Below, one piece after another: positions 28,597-41,828 of a stretch of 64,000 nucleotides of DNA. The stretch's first letter is position 1. Every line of letters starts with the position of its first letter. Origin of the DNA: Dicaeum eximium (taxonomy: Eukaryota; Chordata; Aves; Passeriformes; Dicaeidae); NCBI GenBank assembly GCA_013396995.1, contig VWZP01008548.1, positions 124,001 to 188,000 on the forward strand, read 5' to 3'. The notes below the pieces were generated by a model, which made no database searches, was not told where the DNA came from, and saw nothing but the letters and a program-made list of their open reading frames with translations. The position numbers were made by a program, and so were the translations under genes.

Positions 28597-29215
28597 TGTG
28601 GGTTAACCCTGGTGGGCAGCTAAGCACCACACACCTGCTCACTCACTTCCCCCACTCAGCCTTCACTTGGATAGAAGAAGGGGAAAGGAAAAAAATAAAA
28701 GAAAAACTAAACTCCTTTGTACCAAGGTTTTTAAAAATAAATAAATTATTAAGCAAAAGAGGAATATGGAAGGAATTCTTCAATAAGTAGAAGAAGAGAG
28801 AAGACAAAAAGAAAAAACAAAAATTATGCCACAGCACTCACTCACCATGTCCCAAGGGTAGACAAGTGTTCAACCAGGCCTGAGGAAAAAGATGGCCAAC
28901 CTCCTAAAACGTCATCTCTCCCTTTTGAGCATCTCCCTCCCATGATGCTGCATGGTATGGAGAATCTCTTTGGTTAGTTCAGGTGATCTGCACAGGCTTT
29001 TCAACTTACAACCTATTGAGCATGACCAGTCTATTCACTGGGGGGTGGGGAAAAGGGAGCAGAGTGAAAAGCAGAGATGGCCTTGCAAACAGTACTTAGC
29101 AAAAAATAAATTATTAGTGTCTTATCATTTCTGTTTTGGTCAGAAATCTTTAACACAGCATCATATGAGCTGCTATGAAGAAAATTAACTACATCCCAGC
29201 CAGGCCAAGTGCACA
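28597..29215 (-). mobile_element. Solo LTR, avian ERVL type, minus orientation
   Basis: On the plus strand it reads TGTGGGTTAACCCTGGTGGG, CAGCTAAGCACCACACACC, CTTTGGTTAGTTCAGGTGAT, and ends GAAAATTAACTACATCCCAG...GCACA. This is the reverse complement of an ERVL LTR related to the one at 37.1 kb. I see no matching flanking 5-mer. It lies tail to tail with the LTR at 27522-28052. Confidence 0.9.
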
Positions 29216-29499
29216 TATACAATGTCAAAAGTTACTAAGAGGTAAATTAATTTTAAGCAGAAGATTTTATTGGATATTTCCTTTCAAAATCAGTACAGCT
29301 ACGATTTAAAGCAGGGATACTAAGGCTGTATTTTACACACTTTCCATCTATTTTCATATTTTAAAAGAAGCTGAATTCAAACAGAGGTCATCATTTTTGT
29401 GACGTGCTGGGAGGTGAGGAGGAAAAGAAAAACTCCAGAGACACAGACAAACTGTAACAAGCAAAAATAAGTTTTCTGGTTAAATTTTTACAGATTATT

Positions 29500-30115
29500 A
29501 AATTACTGAAAGAACTGCATTTTAATATTTTACTCTTAGCAATTATGTCTGCTAGCCTCCCTTTCTGATGGCTGTAAACTATACGTGGAATGATATAATT
29601 ATGAGTGCTTTCTGATATTGCACTGCATAAATTACCAACTTAAGTTGATAGCTGTCACACAGAAATAAAGATAAAGCCTATTTATTTTAATTAATACATT
29701 TATTAAATAAGAATTAATAGATAACCAACTAAATTGAAAAGTTAACCTATAATTATCACAGTTTTAAATGAAAAGTTAAATGTATTATCAATTAAAAGCC
29801 TAATTCATTAATATAAAGAGAATTTCAGCAACTTTTTTTCCTGCATTTGTAGTTCTTCAATTATAAAAGAATAGGTCAAATTATCTTGCTTTTCAATGAT
29901 GTTCTTGTAAAAGTTACAAGAAATTAATGTGCAATTAAAGAAAGATGAAATGAACTTTTAGCTTTGCAGGGCACTTATGTGGCTCCTAAGAGAATAAATT
30001 AGGGAGTAAAAGCCAAGGGCTTTATGTCAGTGTGGAAATTGATTACCGCTAAGCAAAAGAGTACTAAGCGATGAATAAACTAAAAAAAAGTGTGATTTTT
30101 AAACTTTTTATTTTA
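29500..30115. promoter_or_regulatory. Candidate cluster of non-coding regulatory sequence
   Basis: About 600 bp are dense in TAATTA/ATTAAT words (TTTTAATTAATACATTTATT, GCCTAATTCATTAATATAAA). GGAAATTGATTACCGCTAAG and TACTAAGCGATGAATAAAC follow at the right end. It has no repeats and no open frames. It resembles deeply conserved AT-rich enhancers of gene deserts. Unverified. Confidence 0.25.
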
Positions 30116-32575
30116 GTTGAATTAATCAAAGTTACCATCAAAGCTGGCAGAGATCTCTGTCTTGCTTGACCTAAGCAGATTTTTATCATACATAGTATCA
30201 TTCAGCTTTGTGTGAGCAGCTGAACCAAGCCTTAGATGCCAAGTTACTGTGACTGAGTGGTCCCTGACTACACCAGGAGCTTTCGCACCTCTCCTAGATG
30301 TGGGCACCAAATTTAAAGTACTTTAATGTTTTTTCTGTATGTATGTATATATACCTTTAAGTGTTTCTATTTCTGTTTGTATTCTTTGGGTTCATCCCTC
30401 AAAACTTTATCCTGGGTTCTGCTGGCAGCAGCAACATGGGATCAAGAATTGTATGAAACATCTCCACTCCACAACTGATTTCAGCGCTCCTGCTCTTGGT
30501 CATAATTTTTAAGAATGACCCTCTAAGCTTGTTCCCTTAGAAACACCAAATTCCTCATTTATATCCGGAATGTTCTTGACTGTCACCTTTTGCATGAAGA
30601 CATGACAGAAGAACATTAACCACAGTTAAAAGTAGGAATTTTTCAATGTAATATAAAATCTGCGTGTTTCCTAGGAATCACAAAAATCGCAGCGATAATT
30701 ATAGTGTCAGTGATTGAAAGGGTTTAAAGTCACCCAGACATCACTATTTTCTCTTACAGTTTTCTCTTACAATTTCATCAGTCTCAGCTAGTACTTTGGT
30801 TTTTTCCCGATCCACTTCATGCTTAGAAATTTAGAGCACTATGAAACATGATAACAAAAATAAGTAAATGACTTTGAGACAATCCAGGGTGAAATATCTT
30901 TATAGAAATACGAATTAGCAATTATATTGTTGGATAATAGTATTAAGCAGCTTGTGAGCTAAATAATGTAAGCATTTTTCAGGGAAACTTTTTTTTAAAA
31001 GAATATCCACAGCAACCTCAGAAAGGTACAGCTTTTTGGAAGATCCAAGCAAGAATTTCATTTAGATAAGCTTTTCACATTTCACAGATTTAATATGACA
31101 ATAGTTAGGTTTTTTGATTATTTGAGACGCCCTACTCATAGTATTTATCAGATTTTTAAAACTAGTGAATAACATTACTTAATGTGTTTGCTATTTACAT
31201 AGAGGAAATAATTAATTCTGTTTACTGTATTCTCTATTTCTGTCTTAAAAAGGGATTGGTATCTCAGGCTGAGCTTTCGTGACCCCAGATGAATAAATAG
31301 GATAGCGAAGAGCTATATTCATAACCTTTAGATCCCTGAATTCATGCTTCAATGAAACATCCTTTGGCAGAGAGGGAATTAAATTAGAAATTGCCTCTTA
31401 AGGAAGGGACAGAGAAATCCATTAAGTCTCAGACTTTTTGGTGTTTCAGGGAATGTCAACAAATTAGCTTTTATTATTTGTGCCTCAAACAATTACAAGC
31501 TTGGTGATGTTTAGAATAGAACATAGTTTACTGAAAATACAAAAGAAGTTTACTGAAAATACAATACAGAAGATTAATTAAAAAAAATATAAGGTAATTT
31601 AATGAAAATAGAATTAAAATACACATAGCAATGTTTTAATCTCAAAGCTACTGAGTTCAACATCTATTTCAGAAGGGGCAACTTCATCTGATTTATTGGG
31701 AGAGAAGTAAAAAAAGAAGCACACTGGTGAAGGCTTTAATTCTCCACTTTGAAAAAGCAAATGAGTGTTTAACAACTTCCTTTTGGCAACAAATTCAAAA
31801 AACAGTTAACTAAAAATATGATTAGCTTTTTTTAACTGCTGTCACCCAGATCTTAAATCTTGCATTCATCCTCTTGCCCCAGCTTTAAGATGAAGTCAGC
31901 TGTGTCTTCAAAATTCAAGCTGAGAACATATTTGAACATGCCTTAGAAGGCAACATCTGCTGGCCTTACTCTTTTCCAGCACAGGGTGCCAAACTTATGA
32001 TCAGAAAGAAATTAAAGAAAATGCACTTTGTGTATGGAAAGAGTAATTTTCACTTTCTTTCATTAGCTTTAGACTTTCCACTGTTCATTTATTTTTAATG
32101 TCTTGCTTATCCATTTATGAGATAGAAAGAATTAAGCTTCCTTATTCACCTGCTCTACAGTGCTTTCTTCGTCTTTAACTATCTCTTTTTAAAAATCCAC
32201 TTTTATAATGCAGCCATTAACAGACTTGCCTTAATGGAAAAAAATAATCAGAAATAGAAATATGTAGTGTCTTACATGTTACAGTTTTACAGTGACACAG
32301 CACAACTAACTTCTGGAAATCCAAGGCAAATCACAATCCAAAATTACAGATGTCTGTCAAAATAGTTTCAGCACTGCTTCAACATAAGATTTAATACATG
32401 GTTTAAAGATGCAGGACTCCATTACGACTTAACAATTACAAGTAAACCAATATCTATAGTAAAGGGGAAATTAACCATTACATATAATAAATAAAATGTC
32501 AAGTGGCAGCCCGTGAAAGAGACTGAAAAATAAAGGGAAATGTAACAATATAATTATTTAAATCTCTGTTTAACC

Positions 32576-32605
32576 ATTATAATTTAACCACTGTTAAATT
32601 ATAAT
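32576..32605. repeat. Perfect 13-bp inverted repeat
   Basis: The arms ATTATAATTTAAC and GTTAAATTATAAT flank a CACT loop. All 13 pairs match. The sequence is AT-only apart from the innermost pair. Confidence 0.92.
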
Positions 32606-34244
32606 AAGAACAGTAATGATGTACTTAGCAATCATTGAAACACCATACTGCATAGGACAAGAACATCAATAAAAATGAAACATATTCAATAATTTTTTTC
32701 TTATTTATTGAAAAGCTAGAGTGCTGAATATGCATATAAGAACATGTAGAATACATAAAATTTTTTAGGAGTTGTATTTAAACAATGTGTTCAAGCTCAT
32801 ATGTTTACTGAAGCATACTCAGTGCCTATAAATATGCATATTATTTAAACTTGAGTTCCACATCTCTCAAACCCAAGATTATCCTGAGGTTCATGAGAGA
32901 AGCTCTTTCACTCCACGTTAAATTATAAAATATCTGTATTTTAGTGGGATAATAACTGTAATATTTCAAATGGAAGGGATAACATTTGAGCTGAATATTC
33001 AGATAAAATGAAAAAAATTTCAGTTACTCATGAGTTTTAGCTGTGGGCTGGTAATAGAGATGTTTTTCAAAAAAAAGAGGTAATCTGATGTTTTCCAAGT
33101 TGTTACTTCATTGGTGATAATGCTTCAAGCTGTACAAAGAGCAACAACAAATCCTTATGTTCTCCTATGGTGGACGTTAAAAAAGCCTGTCACAATTGCA
33201 ATGAAGAATCTATTGAATGACTGTGTGGGAGGTTTTACCAAAGCCAGCAATATTCTGAACAAAGGTCTTATCATAGACTTGCTTCTGTATCATATTAATT
33301 GGTTTCTTATCACATCAGCCAACTCCTCTCTCCCTAATACCATACAAAAGTGAATAACATGTTAAAACATTGATAATACTTTAAGACTCATTAACAACTT
33401 TCATACGATTAGCTTCTTCCTTTTTCACAAGTGCTCAGATCATACACTGTCAAGTACCTTTCATATGTATTAGTTTAGAAATCATTAGGGCAAGAGGCAG
33501 GCCAGTGATATAAAAGTCTCACTGGTTAGGTAACTTCCTAAGTATGCAGGCTTATATTTTGTTACATGAGATCACAGAAAGGATTTCTATTGGCAATATG
33601 CACCTCATATGATAGATGATTATGTTTCATATAACAGTCAAACAAAAGGCAGCCTTAGCATCCTCTCTGCACAGTGAAGCTACAATAAAAACTTGGGTTC
33701 CTGGAATACCTCTGTTGATATGTGTGACTGTAGCATCAAGGGGTGATAATCAAGGGTCCTCAGTCCTTTCCCTGTATTTCCAGCTAGTTGCTCTATGATA
33801 ACTGACCACCATACTAGCATGGTACCAAAATTAAGGAATGTATTGGAGCTGATGCAGTCACTGACAAGGAATAGAAATGAGGCTTTATAGCTGCCATTTA
33901 GTAATTTGGATAAGAAAAATATTCCAATTTGAATTAACACAAAGTTAGCCTGAAACATTTCTGAAAAGCTGCCAAATGTTCTCGCAGAAACACATCTCTA
34001 TGCTTTAAGAAAGTTAAGGGGAAATTGCCAAAGAGGGAGTTCTTGTAGCTGAATAGGCAGGATGTATTATGTCATTCTGTAATGCAAATGGCTCATTTAC
34101 CTTGGGATCCAGCAGAGCACTGGGAGGGTTACCATAAGATCAGCAAAAGCAGATGGATATGAGAAACTTGGTATGTTACTGGGTATTAACAATATTTTAA
34201 TAAAACTATATATAAGTGTTATCAGCACTGCAATTTGATTAATA

Positions 34245-34440
34245 GTATAACAGTATCACAGAATGAGAGAATATGCTGAGCTGAAGGGACCCATCAAGAT
34301 CATCAAGTTCAAATCCTGGCCCTGCAGGACCAGTGACCCCAGAGTCACAGCATGTGTCTGAAAGCGTTCTCCAAACTCTTCTTGAACTCAGATAGGCTTG
34401 TAACTTAGTTTTATTTTGACTAGGCAGCACCAATATTGTT
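34245..34440 (-). mobile_element. CR1 LINE 3' end, minus orientation
   Basis: Starting with ATCACAGAATGAGAGAAT, it continues AAGGGACCCATCAAGATCAT, TCCTGGCCCTGCAGGACCA and TCTTGAACTCAGATAGGCTT. This is the reverse complement of a CR1 3' end. It degrades beyond about 34440, although AATCAGGAAGCTCCTGGTGC may still belong to it. Confidence 0.88.
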
Positions 34441-37051
34441 TAACAATCAGGAAGCTCCTGGTGCTCCATAAGGTGCATAGAGAGATTAACACAAATTTCA
34501 CAGGGGATGGCATGTGTCCACATAAAAATGATTGTGGTATACTTACTGTATTTAGTGTGTACAAAAAATTTATTTAGCTAAACATGAGCTCAGCACAGGT
34601 ACCCCTTTACCTGTGACTGTATTAATGCTTTGATCTGAAGCCCTTTTGAATCTTCAGACGTGTCTATTATCTGTTATCATATGTATTAAAATGCAGGTCA
34701 GAAAAGGAGAAAATTAACCCAAAGGCATTTATAACAGCTATCTCTGTGGGCTGTAACTTTTTCTCAAAAAAGAGAGAGGTGGGAACATGTAGATGGAGAT
34801 ACAGTCAGGGCTTTTACTCAGCTGTCACCCTGGAATGGCTAGCACGGATGAGAAACTGCAGAAAGAGGCAATGAGTCAGATATTCACAACTGACATAGTT
34901 TACTTCCCTTCAGGAGCAAGAGTAGAAAAAATGACAGCTATGATTTTCTAAAGCACAATCTGGTCTCAGCTCTCAACTTCTGAACAGCAGGAATTGCACT
35001 TCGTTTTTCTAAAGGCAAAATTTCACAGCAGTTTTTCTTTATCAGAAGCTGCAATAGAAGTACAGTGTTGAAGACTGAACTACAGTCTTGAAAACTGTGG
35101 CAGTGACCCATTATCTAAAGTTTCAGTTCTAAATTTATTACTTTTTTTTTAGTCAGTTCTGTTAACAGGTCTTCTCTGTAGCATTCCACCCTCTAGACTC
35201 TAGCTATAATAGGAGACATAAAACTTAATAGATAACAAACCACCTGTGAATCCCTCCCTTTCAAATACATAATATTTGCATATGAATGAAAGCAGAACTA
35301 TACCTCAACACATATTTAAGAAATTACTTACATTATAGCATCCCAGATTTTCTATTTATCTAAGTTTAGAGTGCTCTTGTTTCTCCCAGTTAAGATTGTT
35401 TTGTTAATTTTTTGCCTTAACATTTATTTTTCTAAGAAAAATCCCTTGAAGTAGGAAATGCAACAGATATTATATAATATTTCTTAGCAGTAACCTGGAA
35501 ATCAATGGATCAAAAAAAAACCAGTACAGAATCCCCTACCAAACCATCCAACAGATAACCAAATCCAACAATGCCAAGAAATCAAATAGAAATAAAATAG
35601 GCAATTTTCACAATATATATTTATTGTGATGCAGTTAGAAAAGAGTTGAGATGGAGACTAAAATTATCTAATAAAGAAAAATAAACATATGTCCTAATCT
35701 TTCTACTGTGATATGAGAATCTTTTTCTTGATTAGTAGTATGTTTCATTTCTAAGAACAGGTAACAGCTATTGAAATGTATATGTACGCCTACATAAGAA
35801 TACATAAGAATAACCTATGTATTTTGTGGTTGTATATGTGCATTCATAAATACTTATATGCACAGACTTCACTATACTAGTGGTTTATATTGATATAGTC
35901 AAAGAACAGTATAGTATGAATCTGTTAATGCTCACATACATCTTCTGAAACATAATCATCATTAACATTGAAAGCAATAGAGGTATAGAATGAACAAAAA
36001 TGTAACTAACTTTATTTTTAATAGAGTTGTATACACACTCATTCATTAAGAAACTCAGAGTAATAGTTAAGATAGTAAGTAATTAAATGGCATAGTTTTA
36101 GATTTAGAAACATTTTCAAGAACTACATGTATTTCTCTGATAAAATATTTAAAGGTACTCTCTTTTCCCACACATGCTCTCTGAACACCTGCCTTCAGTA
36201 CTCCACCTTGCTGGAGAATAGTACACTTGCCTACCCCAGTCATTGTCTATCACTAACCTAACCTCTCTGTGAAGTACTAGCAACATTTTGTGGTCCCACT
36301 ACCATATTTCTAAGGGGGCTGGGTCTCCCCATCTGTTTTCAGACAGTCAAAACATTAGACTATAGCAACAACATGGGTGCAATTAATCTTATCTACTTGA
36401 TGCAAAACCACGATGTCAGCAACAAACTAATCAGTTCAGTTTCCTTCAGAATCAATGGAGAGAAATAGGTGCTGTTAGCATGGGATTTATTTGATCTATT
36501 AGATATCTGCTTTAGGATAAGATTAATTATTTCTAGAACTTTGTTTCTCTTCTGTAGCCTGCAATCAGAGTCTAGATAGGTAGCTTATACAGAGATGCTG
36601 CCTGTAAGATAAGTACCATTCTTTTTTCTTCTCTGTGTCCGTACTCCATTTTTTGGCCTATTGATTTACATAAAAGGGAGAATTTAGAGTACTCACTCCT
36701 GATAAAGAACAAAGATCCTGTTCAAGTGCCTATTTAATAAAAAGTTCAGAGGGACAACCACAATGAGACTGAGAGAAACAACCCAAAAGAGTCAATAAAT
36801 GGATTTGTTTTACATACTGCAAAGAGCCAGTTCCAAGTGCCTGCTTTGCCACATTCATGTCAATTTTGAATAACAATTTATTATCCATTCTCTGAAGTAA
36901 AATGGTCCTCATAAAAATGGCTGATATGTGGTAAGTAGGTCTTGCTATTTTCTTGAAGAGTTTCAAAAGTCTTAGTTTTATAAAATGCAGACTACAAAAC
37001 ATTAAAAAAAAATCTCAGAAGTCTTCACAGAATAGAAAAATAATTTCCCAT

Positions 37052-37622
37052 TGTGCTGGGTTTGGCTTGGACAGAGTTAATTTTCTTCACAGGAGATGGT
37101 ATAGAGCTATGTTTTGAATTGGTGCTGAAAACCAGGTCGATAACACAAGGAGTGTGTTATCAATGAGCAGTGCTTACACTGAGGCAAGGCCTTTTCCCTC
37201 CACCAGTGAGGAGGCCAGGGAAGCTCAAGGAGCTGGGAGGGGTAACAGCCAGGACAGCTGACCCAACTGACCAAAGGGACATTCCAGATTATATGGCATA
37301 TGCTCAGCATATAACTCTGGGGAAAGAAGAAGGAAGCAAGGGAATTGATGTCTTCTCTCTTTCCAAGTAACCATTGTGAATAATGGAGCCCTGCTTTCCT
37401 GGAGAGGGTGGAACACCTGCCTGCCCATGGGAAGTGGTGAATTAATTACTTGTTTTGCTTTGTTTGTGCATGTGGCTTTTGCTTTACTTATTAAAGAGTC
37501 TTCATCTCAACACAAAAGTTTTCTTACTTTTACTCTTCCAAATCTCCCCTCCACCCCACTGGGGGGAAAGTGAGCAAGTGGTTCTTTGGGGTTCAGTTAC
37601 TGTCGAGGATAAAACCAAAATA
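37052..37622 (+). mobile_element. Solo LTR, avian ERVL type, with a perfect 5-bp target duplication
   Basis: It starts TGTGCTGGGTTTGGCTTGGA. Inside are GACAGAGTTAATTTTCTTCA, CAGCTGACCCAACTGACCAA, ATATGGCATATGCTCAGCAT, CACCTGCCTGCCCATGGGAA, TTATTAAAGAGTCTTCATCT and CCACCCCACTGGGG. The end is degraded (TG...TA instead of TG...CA). CCCAT stands directly on both sides (37047-37051 and 37623-37627), the 5-bp duplication expected for ERVL. It holds no coding capacity. Confidence 0.94.
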
Positions 37623-38939
37623 CCCATTCAAACAGAAGTTCAAATCAGATTTGGAGAAAACAACAGTGTGCCTCATGATGAAGTTCAATAACTGCTGTGC
37701 TTCATCTTTTCCATTCACAAAGTAAATTTATCTTAAATTTTAATAACTCCTTCAGCCAAACCTGCAGTAATGGAATCATGCCAAGGTCCTAGTTTGTCCC
37801 TTTGAGCAAGATGGAAGTCAAACCATTGGAGCTAACTACATAAATGAGAAAAGATAAATGTATTAACTGATATTTAAGGTGACTTTGACTGCCAAGAAAT
37901 AACATTAGAAGATTCTCACTCTGGCTTTGCCTTGGCTTGGTGTCAAATGTGAATACAGAGCCAAGCCAGCCACAGGTGTTGAACTGTAATTTAACTTTAA
38001 CTTTCATTATACTCCTCATCACATTGTGGCCAAAACAGTAGACCTGCCAAGTCTTCAGCTGGAACCGAAAAAGCTTTTAATTGGCCACCAAGGGTGAAGA
38101 CAGTAAGAAAGAAGACCTGTTTTATTTCCCATTGGGAAACTCTGATATTATAAAGTACAATGATGAGGTACAGAGTCCTTCCATGTTTTTGGCTTCCAAC
38201 ATACCAGTACCTACTTTCATGTTCCAAATCACTAGAGTAGGCAAAATGTTTCCTTCATTTTTTATTTATATAAAATATAGGAAAATAACTATGTTTAGAC
38301 AGCCGGTATTAATCCAGACACATGCACACAAAATAAAACCAGAAAGCAAACCTAAAACCAGCCCTTCTGTCACCACAGCCTTAGTATGCTGCTATACTAA
38401 AAATGATCCATCAGCTTTCCACCCCAGCCTGTTATTGATCTTCCAGTCTGTTCTACAGAGAAAATTTATACCAGTGTGGCCTGTGCTGTTTTTAAGTCGC
38501 TGGGGCAGTACTAGACAAAGAGAACAAGTGGTTAACCACCAAATCATTCAGTCATTTGGGAAGATGCTCAAGTGCAAGTTTCATTCACCTAGGTTAGTCT
38601 TCTAAAAGCAAGTTGAACATACTGTCCATGCTGCCCTTATAGTTAAAGGAAATAAAAGGCCACATTGAAATTTAGATTAATAACACCATTTTAAGATGGA
38701 GTTAAAGCATTGTCTGAGGGTACCTAAACCCACTGCATACAGAAATGGCCTGGAAGAAGAGCTTGACTGAGAGAAATAATTACTAATTATCGATGTATTT
38801 AATTGTGAGTTCGCTGGGAACTGTCTAATTTTTGTTCTTCCACTAAATGAGAAAAAAAGTAAAATAACACTTATTTACTGATTAAAAAGTAAAAATACCT
38901 TTTTATTCTACCTAAAGCAGAACAAAATTATTGCAATAG

Positions 38940-39118
38940 CAGTTTACAATGAGAGTGTTGAAACACTAACACAGGTTGCCCACAGAGGTGGTGGATGTTC
39001 CATCTCTGGAAACATTTATGTTTAAGGTCTAGTTAAAGATGTCCCATTTCATTGCAGTGGGTTGGACTAGGTCACCTTTATTGGCCCCTTCAAGACCAAA
39101 AAATTTTATGATTATGTG
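38940..39118 (+). mobile_element. CR1 LINE 3' end, short fragment
   Basis: Only the last part of the 3' region is present: CAGGTTGCCCACAGAGGTGG, GGATGTTCCATCTCTGG, GGTTGGACTAGGTCACC, ending TTTTATGATTATGTGA in place of the usual tail repeat. It is more diverged than the copy at 22.3 kb. Confidence 0.88.
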
Positions 39119-41269
39119 AGTGTTGTCTGCTATAAGCATAAATTTATGAAGTGGAAAATTTCTCAAGTCCAGAAACACCAAATTCTGATGAATTTGCACA
39201 TGTTTCAAGAGACAGGGAACTCTCTGAGAATGGTGGCCTCTCTTTTGCTTTCACAGTCTTGCTAAAAAAAACAAATGCTGTTTGTTCAAATAGCAGAAGT
39301 TTGAAATCAGATTCTATTACATCCTCTCTAATCTCTGTAAAATATGTAGATTTCAATGTTTATTACAAACTGTGGATATTGTCTCTGTATGAAAAACAGA
39401 AGCATTTTTTCTAACTTGAGTATATTTACTTGTCTAAACATTAACCTGTGTACAACATTCTTACTACTTTTTCCTTCCAGCATTAGGTTTTAAACCATCA
39501 TTTGACTATCCTTGAAACAGACAGTTAATTTTCTCATGCCAGTTTTTCCTGTAGCTCCTTACCATCCAGAAAACTACTTTTATTTATGTCCAATTCCTGG
39601 ATGCTCATATTGCAATCTGCTAGTATCTGAATTTTGGACAGCAGGTTATACTTGTCTCATAACTATATACTCTTGCTCTCTAACAGTCTAGGAATTAATA
39701 TTTACCTTTACTGAACCTTTCAGCCTGTACCAGAAAATTTTACGTCAGCTGTCCAGACATCCATCCACCCTTGACTGGGAAGATTAATAGTAATTCATTT
39801 TGATCAGAATTACTCTGTTGGCCAGCAATGGTTTCCATGGTAATCAGGTGGTTGACAGAGCTGAAGCAGATTTCATCAGTTGTAAAACAGCATTAGAATT
39901 ATCCTACACTTCTAATTATATCTTAGTAGGACTCAATTTTGCATACTGTAGCTCAGAGGCATAAAAAGAAGATAGTTTTAACTATCAGAAGGCTTCCAGA
40001 AGGAAAGAAATTTCCATGACCTCTTCTAATAGCTGGGGCTCTTGGGGATATTTTGGGATGGTAGTTTTGGGTTTTGGGAAGGGTTTTTTCCTTTGGTTGG
40101 TTGCTCTTTAGATTTATTTGTATTCTGGTAAGAATGTTGTGGATTAAGAGGATTTTTACAAAAGGAATTAAATATGATGAACAACAATTAAGATGCACCT
40201 GCTGGGTAACACTGAGACTTTTAGTCATTGTTCCATGTGCTAATGGGAGCAACTAAACTGCTGCAGGTCTCAGAAATTTCATGTCAGAAAAGATCATACA
40301 TTTTTGAAAACAGTAGGTTTAAACGTGAGGATAGGTACTTCCAGCAGCAAGGACAAACACATTTTCTAATCCATGCTGTAAACGTCTATTGTTATTATTA
40401 TTATTTCCTTACCAATTTTCCAGTTTTTTCTTTAAAGAAAAAGTCCTTGTAAAAATTCAGTATGGCATTTTTTATTCCATCTGGTTCCCCTTGTATAGCA
40501 GTAGTCAGTGTATGATAAGCATGCCAAATGAATATTTAATCCTTATTTTAGTGGCAAACCCAAGAGTTGGTTGATGCATGTTTAGAATACGAATTAAATT
40601 TGAAAAAAAAGGCTGCTGAAAATTAGTATATATGCTTACATTTACCACATCACAGCTCAATTTAAAGGATGGTGGTATATTTATAGTAAGTACTCCTAGA
40701 AGCTCTAGATGGACTTAGGAGTGAAAGAAGGGAAGGAAAGGGAATAACCAAGAGCTCATAAATAACACAGGGCTTATTTTGCAAGTGAGAAAGACATGAA
40801 GCAAGGCTGAATGGAGAGGGGAAAAATGCATTTTTGATGAGTCCCTAGGATGACTAACTTTCAGTTTTGGCTCAAATTTGAATTTTCACCCTATAGGCCC
40901 TTGTGTACACATACCTGACTGCAAGTATTTTTATTACATGAACAACTAGAGCTGTACATAGCCAAAATCAGACATCCATCTTTAAAAAGTACAACCCTTG
41001 CACTAAGGTGTGTAGTCAATGACAGGAATTTACAAAACGGAATAATAATGCAACTTTTCCTTCTAGTAATGATTGTAGATGTTGCCATGAAAGGACAGAA
41101 GAAAGATATTGAAATATTGTAAATCTGTAATTTTTCATGTTTGATATTGAAAAAGTTTAAGACTACTAAAAATTGTGCAATAAATTATGGAGCATGCCAG
41201 AACATAGTTAGAAGTCAGCTTCCTAAAAATACTACTGAACATTATTCTAGTTCATGGAGCACAAATGCT

Positions 41270-41650
41270 CAGTGACTGCACACTATGAACATGCTCTGCA
41301 GCCAGGAGATACCAGGTGGTGGGCAGAGGTTTGAGCTGCAGAGCTGCAGGCAGATGCTGGCATGTGGAAGGCCCCACAGCCGGATTCCTCGAGTCCCAGA
41401 CTTGTGGCTGCAGGGCTGCCAGATTGTCACTGCTCTCTGCTCTTGGAGGAAGCAGCCCCAGATCCTGGGCTTAAATGCTCTTCAACTCTGCACTTGCAGT
41501 AAGGATTCTTAGAGCATCAGGACACTTCTTCTGCAGAGACAAGACTCCAAACCTGGAAATGTTCCAAATGTCATTTGAGACCTGAGACTCCAGGGTGGTG
41601 CATCCAAAAGCTATGAACAGGTAAAGAACCATTCTGATGGTTAAGGGGAA
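41270..41650. other. GC-richer unannotated block
   Basis: It is rich in CTGCAG and CAGGCAG-type words, with no splice pairs or retroelement landmarks. The function is unknown. Confidence 0.3.
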
Positions 41651-41792
41651 CCAAGAGTGGCTATCTTCATTTTGCAGGTCTAATTTTGCCTGGAGGTGAA
41701 GTTGTTGTTTACTATTAGTGTTATTAATTCAATGCCCAAGAGATAGAGTCAAATTTTAGGACCTAAATGTGCCTGATAAACTATAAACATGG

Positions 41793-41828
41793 AAAAAAAA
41801 AAAAAAAAAAAAACCCAAAAAAAAAACC
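41793..41828. repeat. Poly(A) tract with CCC interruption
   Basis: A run of 21 A is followed by CCC and ten more A. No retroelement body precedes it that I can recognise, so it is listed only as low-complexity sequence. Confidence 0.95.

Larger units (their letters stand above)
29216..37046. other. AT-rich non-coding stretch
   Basis: It contains the candidate regulatory cluster at 29.5-30.1 kb, a duplicated GTTTACTGAAAATACAA (31520-31560), the hairpin at 32.58 kb and a CR1 fragment at 34.2 kb. No exon is seen. Confidence 0.55.

Noticed and set aside
28398..28790. 130-codon plus-strand open frame
   Set aside because: It lies in the T/G-rich tract and the antisense of an LTR. The Phe/Leu/Trp-rich product reflects composition.
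38081..38605. Longest plus-strand open frame (174 codons, TTG start)
   Set aside because: Its composition is not protein-like along its length, it has no fitting splice sites or ATG context and no recognised motif. One frame of this length in AT-rich 64 kb is compatible with chance.
39144..39414. Open frames on both strands next to a CR1 tail
   Set aside because: They mirror each other, show no splice support and have a random-looking composition.
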